Made by a program: the position numbers and the translations under genes. From Clostridia bacterium (GTDB taxonomy: Bacteria > Bacillota > Clostridia > Christensenellales > Borkfalkiaceae), in contig CAAGLC010000024.1 of the NCBI GenBank assembly GCA_900770685.1, positions 1 through 16,771 of the forward strand: a stretch of DNA of 16,771 nucleotides, written 5' to 3'. Of this stretch, positions 1 to 7,047 are shown piece after piece. Below the pieces are notes generated by a model. It made no database searches and was not told the DNA's origin. It saw only the letters and a list, made by a program, of their open reading frames with translations. Every line of letters begins with the position of its first letter. Position 1 is the stretch's first letter.

Positions 1-739
1 AACACAAGGTTAAGCAGTTGTATGGATTGTCCACCATTTTCAAGAATCTATCAATACTCGGCTCGTCAACTAACAATCTCGGTAAGCCGAAAATATCCCA
101 CGGTGGATCGTCCATATGGATAGCCATTTTTATATCGCACTCTTCACAGGTAGGCATAATCGCTTCTAAAAAGTATTTTAGATTAGCCCACAACTTCTCC
201 TTGTCCACGTCGGCGTAGGCTTTAAACAATTGGTCTAATTTAGCCATGCGCTCGGGCTCCCAACCGGGAAAGGACATATTATATTTTTCGGTAAAATCTA
301 AAATATATTTTGCCATTGCGTTATAGTCGTCTTGAATCATATTCTTTTCGTAAAATAACGCAGTCGAGCCGTCTTTCAATTCGTGGAAGAGATTGCTTCT
401 CGTCCAATCGAATATAGGCATAAAGTTATAACATATTACCTTAACGCCGTATTTTGAAAGGTTTCTTATGGTCTGCTTGTAATTTTCTATATATTTATCT
501 CTCGTGGGCAAGCCGATTTTAATATCGTCGTGTACGTTTACCGATTCAACGACGTCGATATTAAAGCCGTATTTTTCGCATTGTTCTTTTACCTCTTTAA
601 TGCGTTCATCTTCCCACACTTCTCCAGGCATTTTATCGTGAAGAGCCCAAACTATCCCCTGTACGCCCGGGATTTGTTTAATATCCGATAATTTTATACG
701 GTCGTTCCCCTCGCCGTACCATCTAAAAGTCATTTGCAT
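1..739 (-). CDS. uxuA: Mannonate dehydratase UxuA, 5' part only (runs off window start)
   Basis: The visible 246 codons encode the N-terminal part of mannonate dehydratase, which converts D-mannonate to 2-keto-3-deoxygluconate in the cytoplasmic glucuronate pathway. The protein opens with MQMTFRWYGEGND and continues QIPGVQGIVWALHD, the typical UxuA start. Further in are CYNFMPIFDWTR and IHMDDPPWDIFGLPR. The family normally shows HPDDPP at this metal-binding stretch, so Met replaces Pro here. I place the start at the ATG ending at 739, because a GGGGTG ribosome site lies at 748-753. A second in-frame ATG two codons in is also possible. The gene follows the GH2 glycosidase after only 13 nt, and its ribosome site touches that gene's stop codon, so the two are probably one operon. 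The family is about 350-400 aa, so roughly a third of the gene lies outside the window. Confidence 0.93.
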   Translation of the reverse strand, partial: MQMTFRWYGEGNDRIKLSDIKQIPGVQGIVWALHDKMPGEVWEDERIKEVKEQCEKYGFNIDVVESVNVHDDIKIGLPTRDKYIENYKQTIRNLSKYGVKVICYNFMPIFDWTRSNLFHELKDGSTALFYEKNMIQDDYNAMAKYILDFTEKYNMSFPGWEPERMAKLDQLFKAYADVDKEKLWANLKYFLEAIMPTCEECDIKMAIHMDDPPWDIFGLPRLLVDEPSIDRFLKMVDNPYNCLTLC

Positions 740-752
740 AACTTGTTCACCC

Positions 753-3017
753 CTATTTCTTCTTGTTCTTAGGTTTACGAATTTTGTTTAACTTCTTGTT
801 CATTTTTAAGAGTTCTTCTTTGGTGAAACTAACGTTTGCCATACCAAGCATACTCGACAACCTTAACACCGTGAAGCCTCCCATCATTTGCATTAATCCG
901 CCGTCCGGTTTTATATCAATTTCAAAGCCACCTGCCTTCTTTTCCACTTTCTTGCCGGCGTTCATCTTCTTCTTGATTTTTAATCCCACTCCGATAAACC
1001 ACATTTTTCCTCTAAAACAACTCATTATATCGGAAATTTTATCGTTCAACGAAAATCTTCCTTCAGGAGCATCGACGTCAAACCAGTTTAGAATAGCGCC
1101 TTGCTCTTTTAGAACGTAATCTTGATTAAACTCGCCAACTTTGCGAATTTTGCTTTGGTCTTCACATTCTCCTGCTTTTGCCGTTAATACGCTTTCGTTA
1201 ACGTTAGGTACGTCAAAATAGAAGAAATGGTCTTGCGCAGATTTTTTTCCTAAACTTTCGCCGTTTACGAAAAGTTCAACCTCCGGTTGGTTAGAATATA
1301 CCGTAACTTTCGTAACGTCTTCAACTCTATCTACGTAACGCTTACCGCAAATATGCACGAAAGGCTCGCTAGAAAGCCACGCTTTATAAGCGTAGAAAGC
1401 GTCCTTTTTATACTTTCTGTCCATCGTTACTAGACCTTTGTGGTTTTGACCGTTTTCACCACCTTCGGCTCTTGCGTCTGCGCCGAAATCGAACATATTC
1501 CAAACGTGCGTTGCCCATATATATTTACGGCTAAACAACTGCTTAATGAGTTCCTCGTGATAATACGCTTGATATTCTTCAGTGTAATCGCCTTGGAAAG
1601 GATTACTGCTATGCCAATTTAACGCCTCGCAACCGTATTCCGAACAACCGATAGGAATATTCGGGTGTACTTTATGGAAGTTGTCAAACCACGGTCCGTT
1701 CATCGAAGTATCGCCACCGTACCAACCGAAATAATGGTTGTATGAAACGACGTCAGGAATTTGTAAATACGGGTCGTCTATTTTACACATTGAAACGGTA
1801 GCAATAGTCGTTAAACGAGTTTTGTCCATTTCGTGCGCTAAATCGTTTAATATTCTATGGTTTTCAAGCAAGTCTTCGTCCGATCCGGCTATAGAAATTT
1901 CGTTAGACAAGCCCCAAACGACGATAGACGGGTGATTATAGTTTTGAACTATAAGTTCTTTCATTTGAGAAACGGTATTCTCTCTGCCCGTTTTCATATG
2001 ACGGGAAATATACGGTATTTCTGCCCAAACTACCATACCTCTCTCATCACACAAATCGTAAAAATATTGATCGTGTTGATAGTGCGCTAAACGAATAGTA
2101 TTAGCGCCCACTTCACATATTAAATCCATATCTTCTTCGTGATGCTCTTTAAGTAAGGCGTTACCTATACCCAACCTGTCTTGATGGCGAGAAACGCCAC
2201 GGAGCGGATATTCTTTTCCGTTTAGAATAAACCCGTTTTCCGGATCTATCTTAAAAGAACGGCATCCAAAACGGCTAGAAACGTTATCGATAACTTCGCC
2301 GTTTTCAATTATTTCAACTTTGCACTCGTACAAATACGGGTCTATTCTTCCGTGCCACAAGTGAACGGAATTAATTTCAAAACTGATGCTCGTTTTATCG
2401 CTCTCTTGCTTGAAAATTTCCTTTTTGTCGCCGTCGCAAACGGTATAAAGTAATTTTTGTCCTTCCTTAAGGTTGGTAACGAACACTTCTACTTCAACCT
2501 TAGCGTCGTTTCCGACAACGATTGGAGTAATCATTAGCCCTTCCCCACCGTAATATTCCAAGTCGAAATGCGTGTCGTTAACGCAGACGATATTTACGTC
2601 ACGGTAAATACCGCCGTAAAAAGTAAAGTCTGCCATTTGCGGATACACTTCTTCGTTCGGCGCATTATCAACGATAACGGCAATCTCGGTCTGCTTTTTG
2701 ATTTGATTTGTAAGGTCAACTCTAAAGGTGGAATATCCACCGTCGTGATGAAAGGCTTTCTCGCCGTTCAAATAAACGTCGCAAGAAGAATTCGCGCCGT
2801 TAAACTCAAGGAAATACTTATCGGCTTTAGGAAGTTCCTCTTTGCTTAAGGTCTTAAAATAAAGGCACGAACCTCTAAAATAATCGTTTCCTCCGTCTTG
2901 CCCGTCTATAGCGTTCCACGAGTGTGGAAGGTCGATTTTTTCGCCTTCACGAACGGTAATATCCGTCGTATCCTTGACAAATATCCAATCTTTGTTAACG
3001 TTAATAATTTTTCTCAT
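753..3017 (-). CDS. GH2 family glycosidase, probable beta-glucuronidase or beta-galactosidase
   Basis: This 754-aa cytoplasmic glycoside hydrolase family 2 enzyme has no signal peptide. Layout: sugar-binding jelly-roll about 1-150, Ig-like domain about 155-252, TIM barrel about 253-550, Ig-like domain about 555-640, then a basic helical tail about 650-754. The acid/base is Glu373 in GLSNEI and the nucleophile is Glu460 in GCSEYGCEA. An Asn-x-Lys motif (N525-H-K527-G) sits where beta-glucuronidases contact the glucuronate carboxylate. Some galactosidase-like GH2 proteins also carry NxKG there, so it is supportive only. The 13-nt link to uxuA and the divergent GPH transporter favour glucuronide use. 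The start is the ATG at 3017, preceded by AAGGGG. The tail ends in many Lys residues (KIRKPKNKKK) and includes a Met/Gly-rich stretch (LMQMMGGF). I believe similar tails occur in clostridial GH2 enzymes, but their role is not known to me. Confidence 0.9.
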   Translation of the reverse strand: MRKIINVNKDWIFVKDTTDITVREGEKIDLPHSWNAIDGQDGGNDYFRGSCLYFKTLSKEELPKADKYFLEFNGANSSCDVYLNGEKAFHHDGGYSTFRVDLTNQIKKQTEIAVIVDNAPNEEVYPQMADFTFYGGIYRDVNIVCVNDTHFDLEYYGGEGLMITPIVVGNDAKVEVEVFVTNLKEGQKLLYTVCDGDKKEIFKQESDKTSISFEINSVHLWHGRIDPYLYECKVEIIENGEVIDNVSSRFGCRSFKIDPENGFILNGKEYPLRGVSRHQDRLGIGNALLKEHHEEDMDLICEVGANTIRLAHYQHDQYFYDLCDERGMVVWAEIPYISRHMKTGRENTVSQMKELIVQNYNHPSIVVWGLSNEISIAGSDEDLLENHRILNDLAHEMDKTRLTTIATVSMCKIDDPYLQIPDVVSYNHYFGWYGGDTSMNGPWFDNFHKVHPNIPIGCSEYGCEALNWHSSNPFQGDYTEEYQAYYHEELIKQLFSRKYIWATHVWNMFDFGADARAEGGENGQNHKGLVTMDRKYKKDAFYAYKAWLSSEPFVHICGKRYVDRVEDVTKVTVYSNQPEVELFVNGESLGKKSAQDHFFYFDVPNVNESVLTAKAGECEDQSKIRKVGEFNQDYVLKEQGAILNWFDVDAPEGRFSLNDKISDIMSCFRGKMWFIGVGLKIKKKMNAGKKVEKKAGGFEIDIKPDGGLMQMMGGFTVLRLSSMLGMANVSFTKEELLKMNKKLNKIRKPKNKKK

Positions 3018-3071
3018 ACATACCCCTTTTTATAAAATCAAACTTCTACCTATAATAATTTTTTTAATAAT

Positions 3072-3100
3072 ATTTTAACTTATGCTTACCCTTTCGTCAA
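3072..3100 (-). promoter_or_regulatory. Promoter of the GH2-uxuA operon
   Basis: On the minus strand TTGACG (3095-3100) and TAAAAT (3072-3077) are separated by exactly 17 nt. The leader to the GH2 start is about 50 nt. It shares an extended pattern with the divergent transporter promoter. Confidence 0.65.
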
Positions 3101-3160
3101 TACGTTTTTTAAAATTTACCTTGCCTTATAATCCAACTGTTTTATTTTCTATAATGTGTA

Positions 3161-3189
3161 TTGACAATAACCATTAGCCGTGTTAAAAT
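3161..3189 (+). promoter_or_regulatory. Promoter of the GPH transporter gene
   Basis: TTGACA (3161-3166) and TAAAAT (3184-3189) are separated by 17 nt. Transcription would start near 3196, giving a leader of about 80 nt before the chosen ATG at 3279. Confidence 0.7.
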
Positions 3190-3278
3190 ATGTATGATTT
3201 TTGCTTAAAATGGGCAATAAATATATGATTTACTTGGGAAAAAGCAGAAAAAACGAATTTTTTCAAATGGGGGATTTT

Positions 3279-4838
3279 ATGAAAGAACAATCTAAAATGC
3301 GTCCCTTCGGCATGCGCGATAAACTCGCATACGCCGCTGGTGACTTAGGTTGCAACATGAGTTTTTCTCTGAAAGGAACCGTTCAAACCTTCTGGCTAGT
3401 TTTTATGATGATGGAAACGGGTTTGCTTTCGATTTTACTCCTTCTCGTTCAGATTTGGGACGCCGTTAACGATCCAATTATCGGCACTCTAATCGATAGA
3501 GATCAGAGAAAGTATAAACTCGGCAAATTTAAGACTTATATTTTAGTCGGCGCAATAGGCTTACTGGTTGCAGGAGCGTTAGTATTTATTCCGCTTCCCA
3601 ACGCAGAAACGTGGGTTAAAGCATTGCTCTTTGTATTAGGTTATATAATTTGGGATGCTTGCTATACCGTTGCTAACGTGCCTTACGGCTCAATGCTTTC
3701 TTTGGTTAGTGAAAACGCAACCGAAAGAGCACAACTTTCAACTTGGCGTTCAATCGGCTCTATGATAGGAAATATGCTTCCTATGATTTTACTCCCGATG
3801 CTTATTTGGAGAGATCACGCATACGACGGCACCGGTATTATACCCGGTCTTGAGGGCTTTTATCACGTAAACCCCGAAACCAAGCTTCCTTACACAATTG
3901 GCGAAACGATGCTTAACCCGTTAACCAATAAAAACGTTCAAGACTTGCTTGGCGAAAGAGTTTTCTGGGTGGCTCTTATAATGGGAATTATAGGTTTTAT
4001 TTGCTTTATCTTTATGATAAAGAAAATCACTCTTCGTGCAGACGAGCAAACGGTTAAAATTGAAGAGGGCGAAAAAGTTAACGTTTTCCGTTCCTTCGGT
4101 GCGTTTATGAAAAACCCTGCCGCAGTCGGCGCAACTCTCGCCGCTATGGCAATGTTCTTAGGTATGAACTCTGCGTCCACCGCAACGACGATTATGTTCG
4201 CAACCTATTTCGGTAAAGCGTCGCTTTCCGGTGTCGTTTCTGTTGTCGGTTTCTTGCCAATGTTCTTCTTTATGCCTTTCTTAAAGAAAATCGTTGAAAA
4301 ATACGGCAAAAAAGAAGCGTCGGCAGTCGGCGCGTTGGTGTCAGTAGTTGGTGGCGTATTGATGTTCGTGTTCCCGTTAATAAAAAATACCAATATTGCT
4401 CTCGTTTTATATATGATTTCGTTATCAATCTTCGGTATCGGTATGGGTATTTACACTTGCGTTTCGTGGGCTCTTATGGCAGACGCTATCGATTACAACG
4501 AGTGGAAAACCGGAAGAAGAGAAGAAGGCACGATTTATTCGCTACACTCTTTCTTTAGAAAACTCGCTCAAGGAATCGGCCCGTCAATCGTTTTAGTGTT
4601 AATGGGCGTTTTAGGATATAATTCCGATTTAGGAACGGTCGGTCAATCGATACAAACTTCTTATAATATGTGTTGGCTAGTTGCCGGATTATATTTGTTT
4701 AGCGCCGTTCTAATGTTCGTTGGTCTTGCTTTCGTTTATAATCTCGACAAAAAGACAATGGCAAAAATGAACGAAGAATTATCCGCTCGAAAAAAAGAAG
4801 CGGAAGCTATCGCTCAGGCCGAACCCATTGCAGAATAA
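3279..4838 (+). CDS. GPH-family (glycoside-pentoside-hexuronide) sugar:cation symporter
   Basis: This 519-aa membrane carrier of the major facilitator superfamily, GPH branch (MelB/UidB/XylP type), couples sugar or glycoside uptake to a cation. About twelve hydrophobic segments are visible. Family hallmarks include DAVNDPIIGTLIDR near the N-terminus, with its conserved acidic residues, and MADAIDYNEWKTGRREEGTIYS in the second half. The C-terminus is a charged, Ala/Glu/Lys-rich cytoplasmic tail. I choose the ATG at 3279 because GGGGGA lies just upstream at 3269-3274. The frame stays open to 3201, but that part is charged and unlike the family. The gene is divergent from the GH2-uxuA operon, which suggests it imports the glycoside that the GH2 enzyme cleaves. 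A glucuronide is the best guess, but a galactoside or xyloside cannot be excluded. Confidence 0.9.
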   Translation: MKEQSKMRPFGMRDKLAYAAGDLGCNMSFSLKGTVQTFWLVFMMMETGLLSILLLLVQIWDAVNDPIIGTLIDRDQRKYKLGKFKTYILVGAIGLLVAGALVFIPLPNAETWVKALLFVLGYIIWDACYTVANVPYGSMLSLVSENATERAQLSTWRSIGSMIGNMLPMILLPMLIWRDHAYDGTGIIPGLEGFYHVNPETKLPYTIGETMLNPLTNKNVQDLLGERVFWVALIMGIIGFICFIFMIKKITLRADEQTVKIEEGEKVNVFRSFGAFMKNPAAVGATLAAMAMFLGMNSASTATTIMFATYFGKASLSGVVSVVGFLPMFFFMPFLKKIVEKYGKKEASAVGALVSVVGGVLMFVFPLIKNTNIALVLYMISLSIFGIGMGIYTCVSWALMADAIDYNEWKTGRREEGTIYSLHSFFRKLAQGIGPSIVLVLMGVLGYNSDLGTVGQSIQTSYNMCWLVAGLYLFSAVLMFVGLAFVYNLDKKTMAKMNEELSARKKEAEAIAQAEPIAE

Positions 4839-4860
4839 ATAATCAATCAAAATTTAATTG

Positions 4861-4892
4861 AAAAAAGGTTTCCCTTCTCGGAAACCTTTTTT
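4861..4892 (+). terminator. Terminator of the GPH transporter gene
   Basis: A perfect 13-bp stem (AAAAAAGGTTTCC with its complement) and 6-nt loop are followed by a T-rich run, 22 nt after the transporter stop codon. Confidence 0.85.
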
Positions 4893-4995
4893 ATTGTTTT
4901 TTTTATTTTACACCCAACCCTTACGGAAAATCTTTATTTTTGCAAAGAAAAAACCCTTAAAACTTACACTAATTTGTGTTCGTTTTAGGTTTTCA

Positions 4996-5008
4996 TTGGT
5001 GACCCCTA
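4996..5008. repeat. Candidate distal attachment-site copy (tRNA-Glu 3' end)
   Basis: TTGGTGACCCCTA is identical and in the same orientation as 7422-7434, where it is the 3' end of tRNA-Glu plus one flanking base. No tRNA surrounds this copy. Such repeats are typical left and right ends of elements integrated at tRNA 3' ends. Confidence 0.5.
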
Positions 5009-5044
5009 ATGAGACCGTAGCGGGAACGCTCCCACAGGTATCAT
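5009..5044. repeat. Hairpin-forming element next to the repeat
   Basis: Nested inverted repeats lie here: the outer arms ATGAGACC / GGTATCAT pair at 7 of 8 positions, and an inner six-base arm pair closes a 4-nt loop. The inner stem is better as RNA from the minus strand, where G-U pairs help. It starts at the base after the 13-bp repeat. I do not recognise a known RNA family. Confidence 0.45.
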
Positions 5045-5185
5045 TTCCTATCAATTTACGCAAATTTTGCCTATTTTGAGCCATTTTTTGCTAATTTTCT
5101 ATGCTTAGCCAAGCCACTACTGAACCTTTAATTTCGAACTCGCGCCTACTTTTGCGCACCCGTTTTTATATTGTATATTAAAAAA

Positions 5186-5211
5186 GGCTAACGGTTTTTA
5201 TTCCGTTAGCC
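5186..5211 (-). terminator. Intrinsic terminator facing left
   Basis: A perfect 9-bp stem (GGCTAACGG / CCGTTAGCC) with an 8-nt loop. On the minus strand it is followed by TTTTTT, and on the plus strand only by CTATTTAAT, so leftward termination is favoured. No intact leftward gene precedes it; it may belong to a lost gene. Confidence 0.6.
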
Positions 5212-5230
5212 CTATTTAATAATAGTTAAA

Positions 5231-5280
5231 TGGTAAATACATACGGCGTGTACTTTGCGTGTATGTATCATTTACTACCA
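5231..5280. repeat. Imperfect inverted repeat, arms about 14-20 bp
   Basis: TGGTAAATACATAC (5231-5244) is mirrored by 5261-5280, with one extra base and a two-base bulge. AT-rich flanks extend the symmetry weakly on both sides. The 16-nt centre contains GTGTAC. The function is unknown. Confidence 0.5.
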
Positions 5281-5466
5281 ATTAAATAATATATGATTGT
5301 CAAATGCGATTTTTCAAGTTAGGGGGAAGATAAATCCTGCCCAATTTGAGTTTTATGTTTTGTACCAATAATAATTGTCATAAGTTGATGTGAAATATTT
5401 TGCATTGGTTGACGAATTTGTTACATTCGTTTGCGTGCCATTTGTTTTCTTTTCCCAATCGCTTGA

Positions 5467-5595
5467 ACTTGTAGTCCTATTACTGATTTAACAAGAGATT
5501 TATTCGTTGGTCACTCACTAGGAACGTTAGGAAACACTTACACAAGTATTTCTGATGAATATCTATTAAACGAAATGTTAAAATTCTATTATTAA
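5467..5595 (+). pseudogene. C-terminal relic of a tyrosine recombinase/integrase
   Basis: A 42-codon open stretch ends at the TAA at 5593-5595. It reads TRDLFVGHSLGTLGNTYTS and then SDEYLL. Gly-His-Ser followed about ten residues later by a Thr-Tyr pair matches the last conserved boxes of tyrosine recombinases: the GH box and the catalytic Tyr. No start codon or ribosome site lies upstream, and a TGA at 5464 closes the frame, so more than 250 residues of a normal integrase are absent. The piece lies between the two copies of the tRNA-Glu 3' end, where an element's integrase would be expected. The match is from memory of the family motif over a short stretch and needs a profile search. Confidence 0.5.
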
Positions 5596-5618
5596 AAAAT
5601 ATGGTTGCGTAAAAGCTT

Positions 5619-5657
5619 AAAGAGGTCAGAATCCACATTTTGGGTTTTGACCTCTTT
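5619..5657 (+). terminator. Terminator after the integrase relic
   Basis: The 10-bp stem AAAGAGGTCA / TGACCTCTTT, extended by interrupted pairing, is followed by TTTTATTTT. It lies 24 nt after the relic's stop codon. On the minus strand it has a weaker T-run and could also end the HTH gene transcript. Confidence 0.7.
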
Positions 5658-5677
5658 TATTTTCTAAAGTGCAAACC

Positions 5678-5710
5678 TTAAAGTGCAAGCGATAATTTTT
5701 TGCACTTTAA
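5678..5710. repeat. Hairpin with repeated AAAGTGCAA motif
   Basis: TTAAAGTGCAA (5678-5688) and its perfect complement (5700-5710) form an 11-bp stem with an 11-nt loop. An extra direct copy of AAAGTGCAA starts at 5666. The hairpin lies 11 nt past the stop of the HTH gene. No T-run follows it on the minus strand, so it may act as a transcript-end stabiliser or a protein-binding site rather than a classic terminator. Confidence 0.5.
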
Positions 5711-5721
5711 CCTTTCCTTTA

Positions 5722-6360
5722 CTATTTTTCTATCAAATCTTCTATTTCACAGCCCAAAGCTTTTGCAAGACGATAAATCGTTTCAACACTAGCTTTATTT
5801 ATGTTTTTGTTTCTTTGTTCATACATTTGAATAGAACGTAAGCTCACTCCAGACTTTTTTGCCAACTCTGCTTGGGAACAACCATAAGTAATTCTAATTC
5901 TCTTTAAATTGGTTTCACTAAAAACTTCCTTGATGCGTTCACCGACTATATCTACAAATTTAGTAATATCTGCCTCGTGAAGAGTGTAATACATTTGACT
6001 TAGCTCATCAAAAGTAAACACGTTAAAAACATCACTGAACTTTCTGCTTGAATGCCATTGATAATATGCAACAGCCCACCCTATCCAATATTCTTTAGAG
6101 CGCCCAAACTGGTCTATAGGTTCAGCAGTTATTTCTTTGCCCATAGTTTCTACTAGAATTTCTCTAACTATTTCTATACCACTTTTACCCGTAAGATATG
6201 TTGGTTCGCCATTTTCTATTCTTTCTCTAGCCGAACTACTTATGAAAAGTTTTATAAAGCTTTCACCTGAAATTTTGCAAGTATTAACCGCATAATCAAA
6301 AGCTTCTCCCAATACTGCCTGCGCCTTATTTAGATATATTTCTTGGTATGCGCACGTCAT
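5722..6360 (-). CDS. XRE-family HTH protein, antitoxin-like partner of the DUF3990 protein
   Basis: This 212-aa protein has two parts. Residues 1-145 form a uniform domain with aromatic-rich text (YWIGWAVAYYQWHSSRKF) and the phrase LHEADITKFVD, which I recognise only as commonly linked to DUF3990 neighbours. Residues 150-212 are a Cro/C1-type helix-turn-helix (SQAELAKKSGVSLRSIQMYE, then YRLAKALGCEIEDLIEK). The start at 6360 lies inside the preceding gene, overlapping it by 35 nt, so the two are probably translationally coupled. The arrangement is a toxin-first toxin-antitoxin pair in which this protein would neutralise the partner and repress the shared promoter. CG dinucleotides are scarce compared with flanking chromosomal genes, as expected for transferred DNA. 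The antitoxin role is inferred from context and the DNA-binding domain; no direct evidence exists here. Confidence 0.8.
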   Translation of the reverse strand: MTCAYQEIYLNKAQAVLGEAFDYAVNTCKISGESFIKLFISSSARERIENGEPTYLTGKSGIEIVREILVETMGKEITAEPIDQFGRSKEYWIGWAVAYYQWHSSRKFSDVFNVFTFDELSQMYYTLHEADITKFVDIVGERIKEVFSETNLKRIRITYGCSQAELAKKSGVSLRSIQMYEQRNKNINKASVETIYRLAKALGCEIEDLIEK

Positions 6361-7018
6361 CGTTCGTTATACCCCCTCTAATAATATCTCTAACATATAA
6401 TCCATCATCCTCTTCTTCTAACATTTTCAAGTACAAACTATTTGCTTCTTCATCTCTTGCTTTACGAAGAACATGATACTTTTCTTTTTCTGCAACGGCA
6501 AAACCTTCAAACTTAATTAGAGAAAAGGCATATTTTGATTTAATAACAATTTGTTCCCCTAGTTTTCCTAATCTCATAGCACGTGCTAGTTGTTGTACTG
6601 AAATACCATTATTAATAAATGATTCAGCATAATCAAAGTATGAATCATCTGCTCTATACCCTGTAATTATGTCATAAGCATTAACATTTATACTAAAATT
6701 ATCAATCAAATATCTTTTTGCTCTTTGCGCAATAGGTGTTTTAATAGGGAATAAACGATGTTCTATTAAAACTGCAATCCAATTTAAAATAGTATAATCA
6801 GGACTATTCAAGTTCAATACTTTTAAGTATTCTGTATCCAAAGTATATTGGTTAGAAAAGCCATTTTTTAACGAAGATACTGCCCATTCTTTTGCGAGTT
6901 CTTCACTTTCGGTACAATAAAAGCCAAGCCCAAAATCATTATTCTTCTTCCCTAAACCGAAAGTAGGAACTTCCACCACCTTTTCAGAACCATGATATAA
7001 TTTTATAACTTTATCCAT
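6326..7018 (-). CDS. DUF3990 protein, ADP-ribosyltransferase-like toxin candidate
   Basis: The 230-aa protein begins with KLYHGSEKVVEVPTFG and NNDFGLGFYCTES, the hallmark start of DUF3990 proteins, which are grouped with the ADP-ribosyltransferase fold. A plausible H-Y-E type active site is His9 (YHGS), Tyr34 (GFYCT) and Glu155 (GEQIV). GYRADDSYF near residue 120 is another family feature. There are no membrane segments, so it is cytoplasmic. The ATG at 7018 has AGGAGAGG upstream and a strong promoter at 7048-7076. It overlaps the HTH gene by 35 nt. If it is active it would modify a cellular target using NAD+, but the target is unknown. Alternatives are a non-toxic regulator or a defence effector. 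It lies in the CG-poor interval between the two repeat copies. Confidence 0.8.
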   Translation of the reverse strand: MDKVIKLYHGSEKVVEVPTFGLGKKNNDFGLGFYCTESEELAKEWAVSSLKNGFSNQYTLDTEYLKVLNLNSPDYTILNWIAVLIEHRLFPIKTPIAQRAKRYLIDNFSINVNAYDIITGYRADDSYFDYAESFINNGISVQQLARAMRLGKLGEQIVIKSKYAFSLIKFEGFAVAEKEKYHVLRKARDEEANSLYLKMLEEEDDGLYVRDIIRGGITNDDVRIPRNISK

Positions 7019-7047
7019 AATATACCTCTCCTATATTTTGCAAAATT

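Larger units (their letters stand above)
4893..5721. other. Gene-poor stretch with hairpins and element remnants
   Basis: No complete gene is visible in these 829 bases. They hold a 13-bp copy of the tRNA-Glu 3' end (4996-5008), an adjacent hairpin (5009-5044), a leftward-type terminator (5186-5211), an inverted repeat (5231-5280), a tyrosine-recombinase C-terminal relic (5467-5595), and two more hairpins (5619-5657, 5678-5710). The spans 4900-4995 and 5045-5185 show nothing I can identify. Confidence 0.7.

Noticed and set aside
763..1119. Plus-strand open frame of 118 codons opposite the GH2 gene.
   Set aside because: A shadow of the GH2 coding strand, with no ribosome site or family features. 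The other antisense frames opposite the carriers and mgtE were dropped for the same reason.
4858..5079. Plus-strand open frame of 73 codons after the GPH gene.
   Set aside because: It begins inside the terminator hairpin and runs through the 13-bp repeat and hairpin; there is no ribosome site.
5353..5487. A 45-codon minus-strand frame ending in YFTSTYDNYYWYKT, followed further left by a real-looking terminator.
   Set aside because: No start codon context, it overlaps the better supported integrase relic at one end, and a frame of this length is not rare in AT-rich DNA. A gene remnant remains possible.
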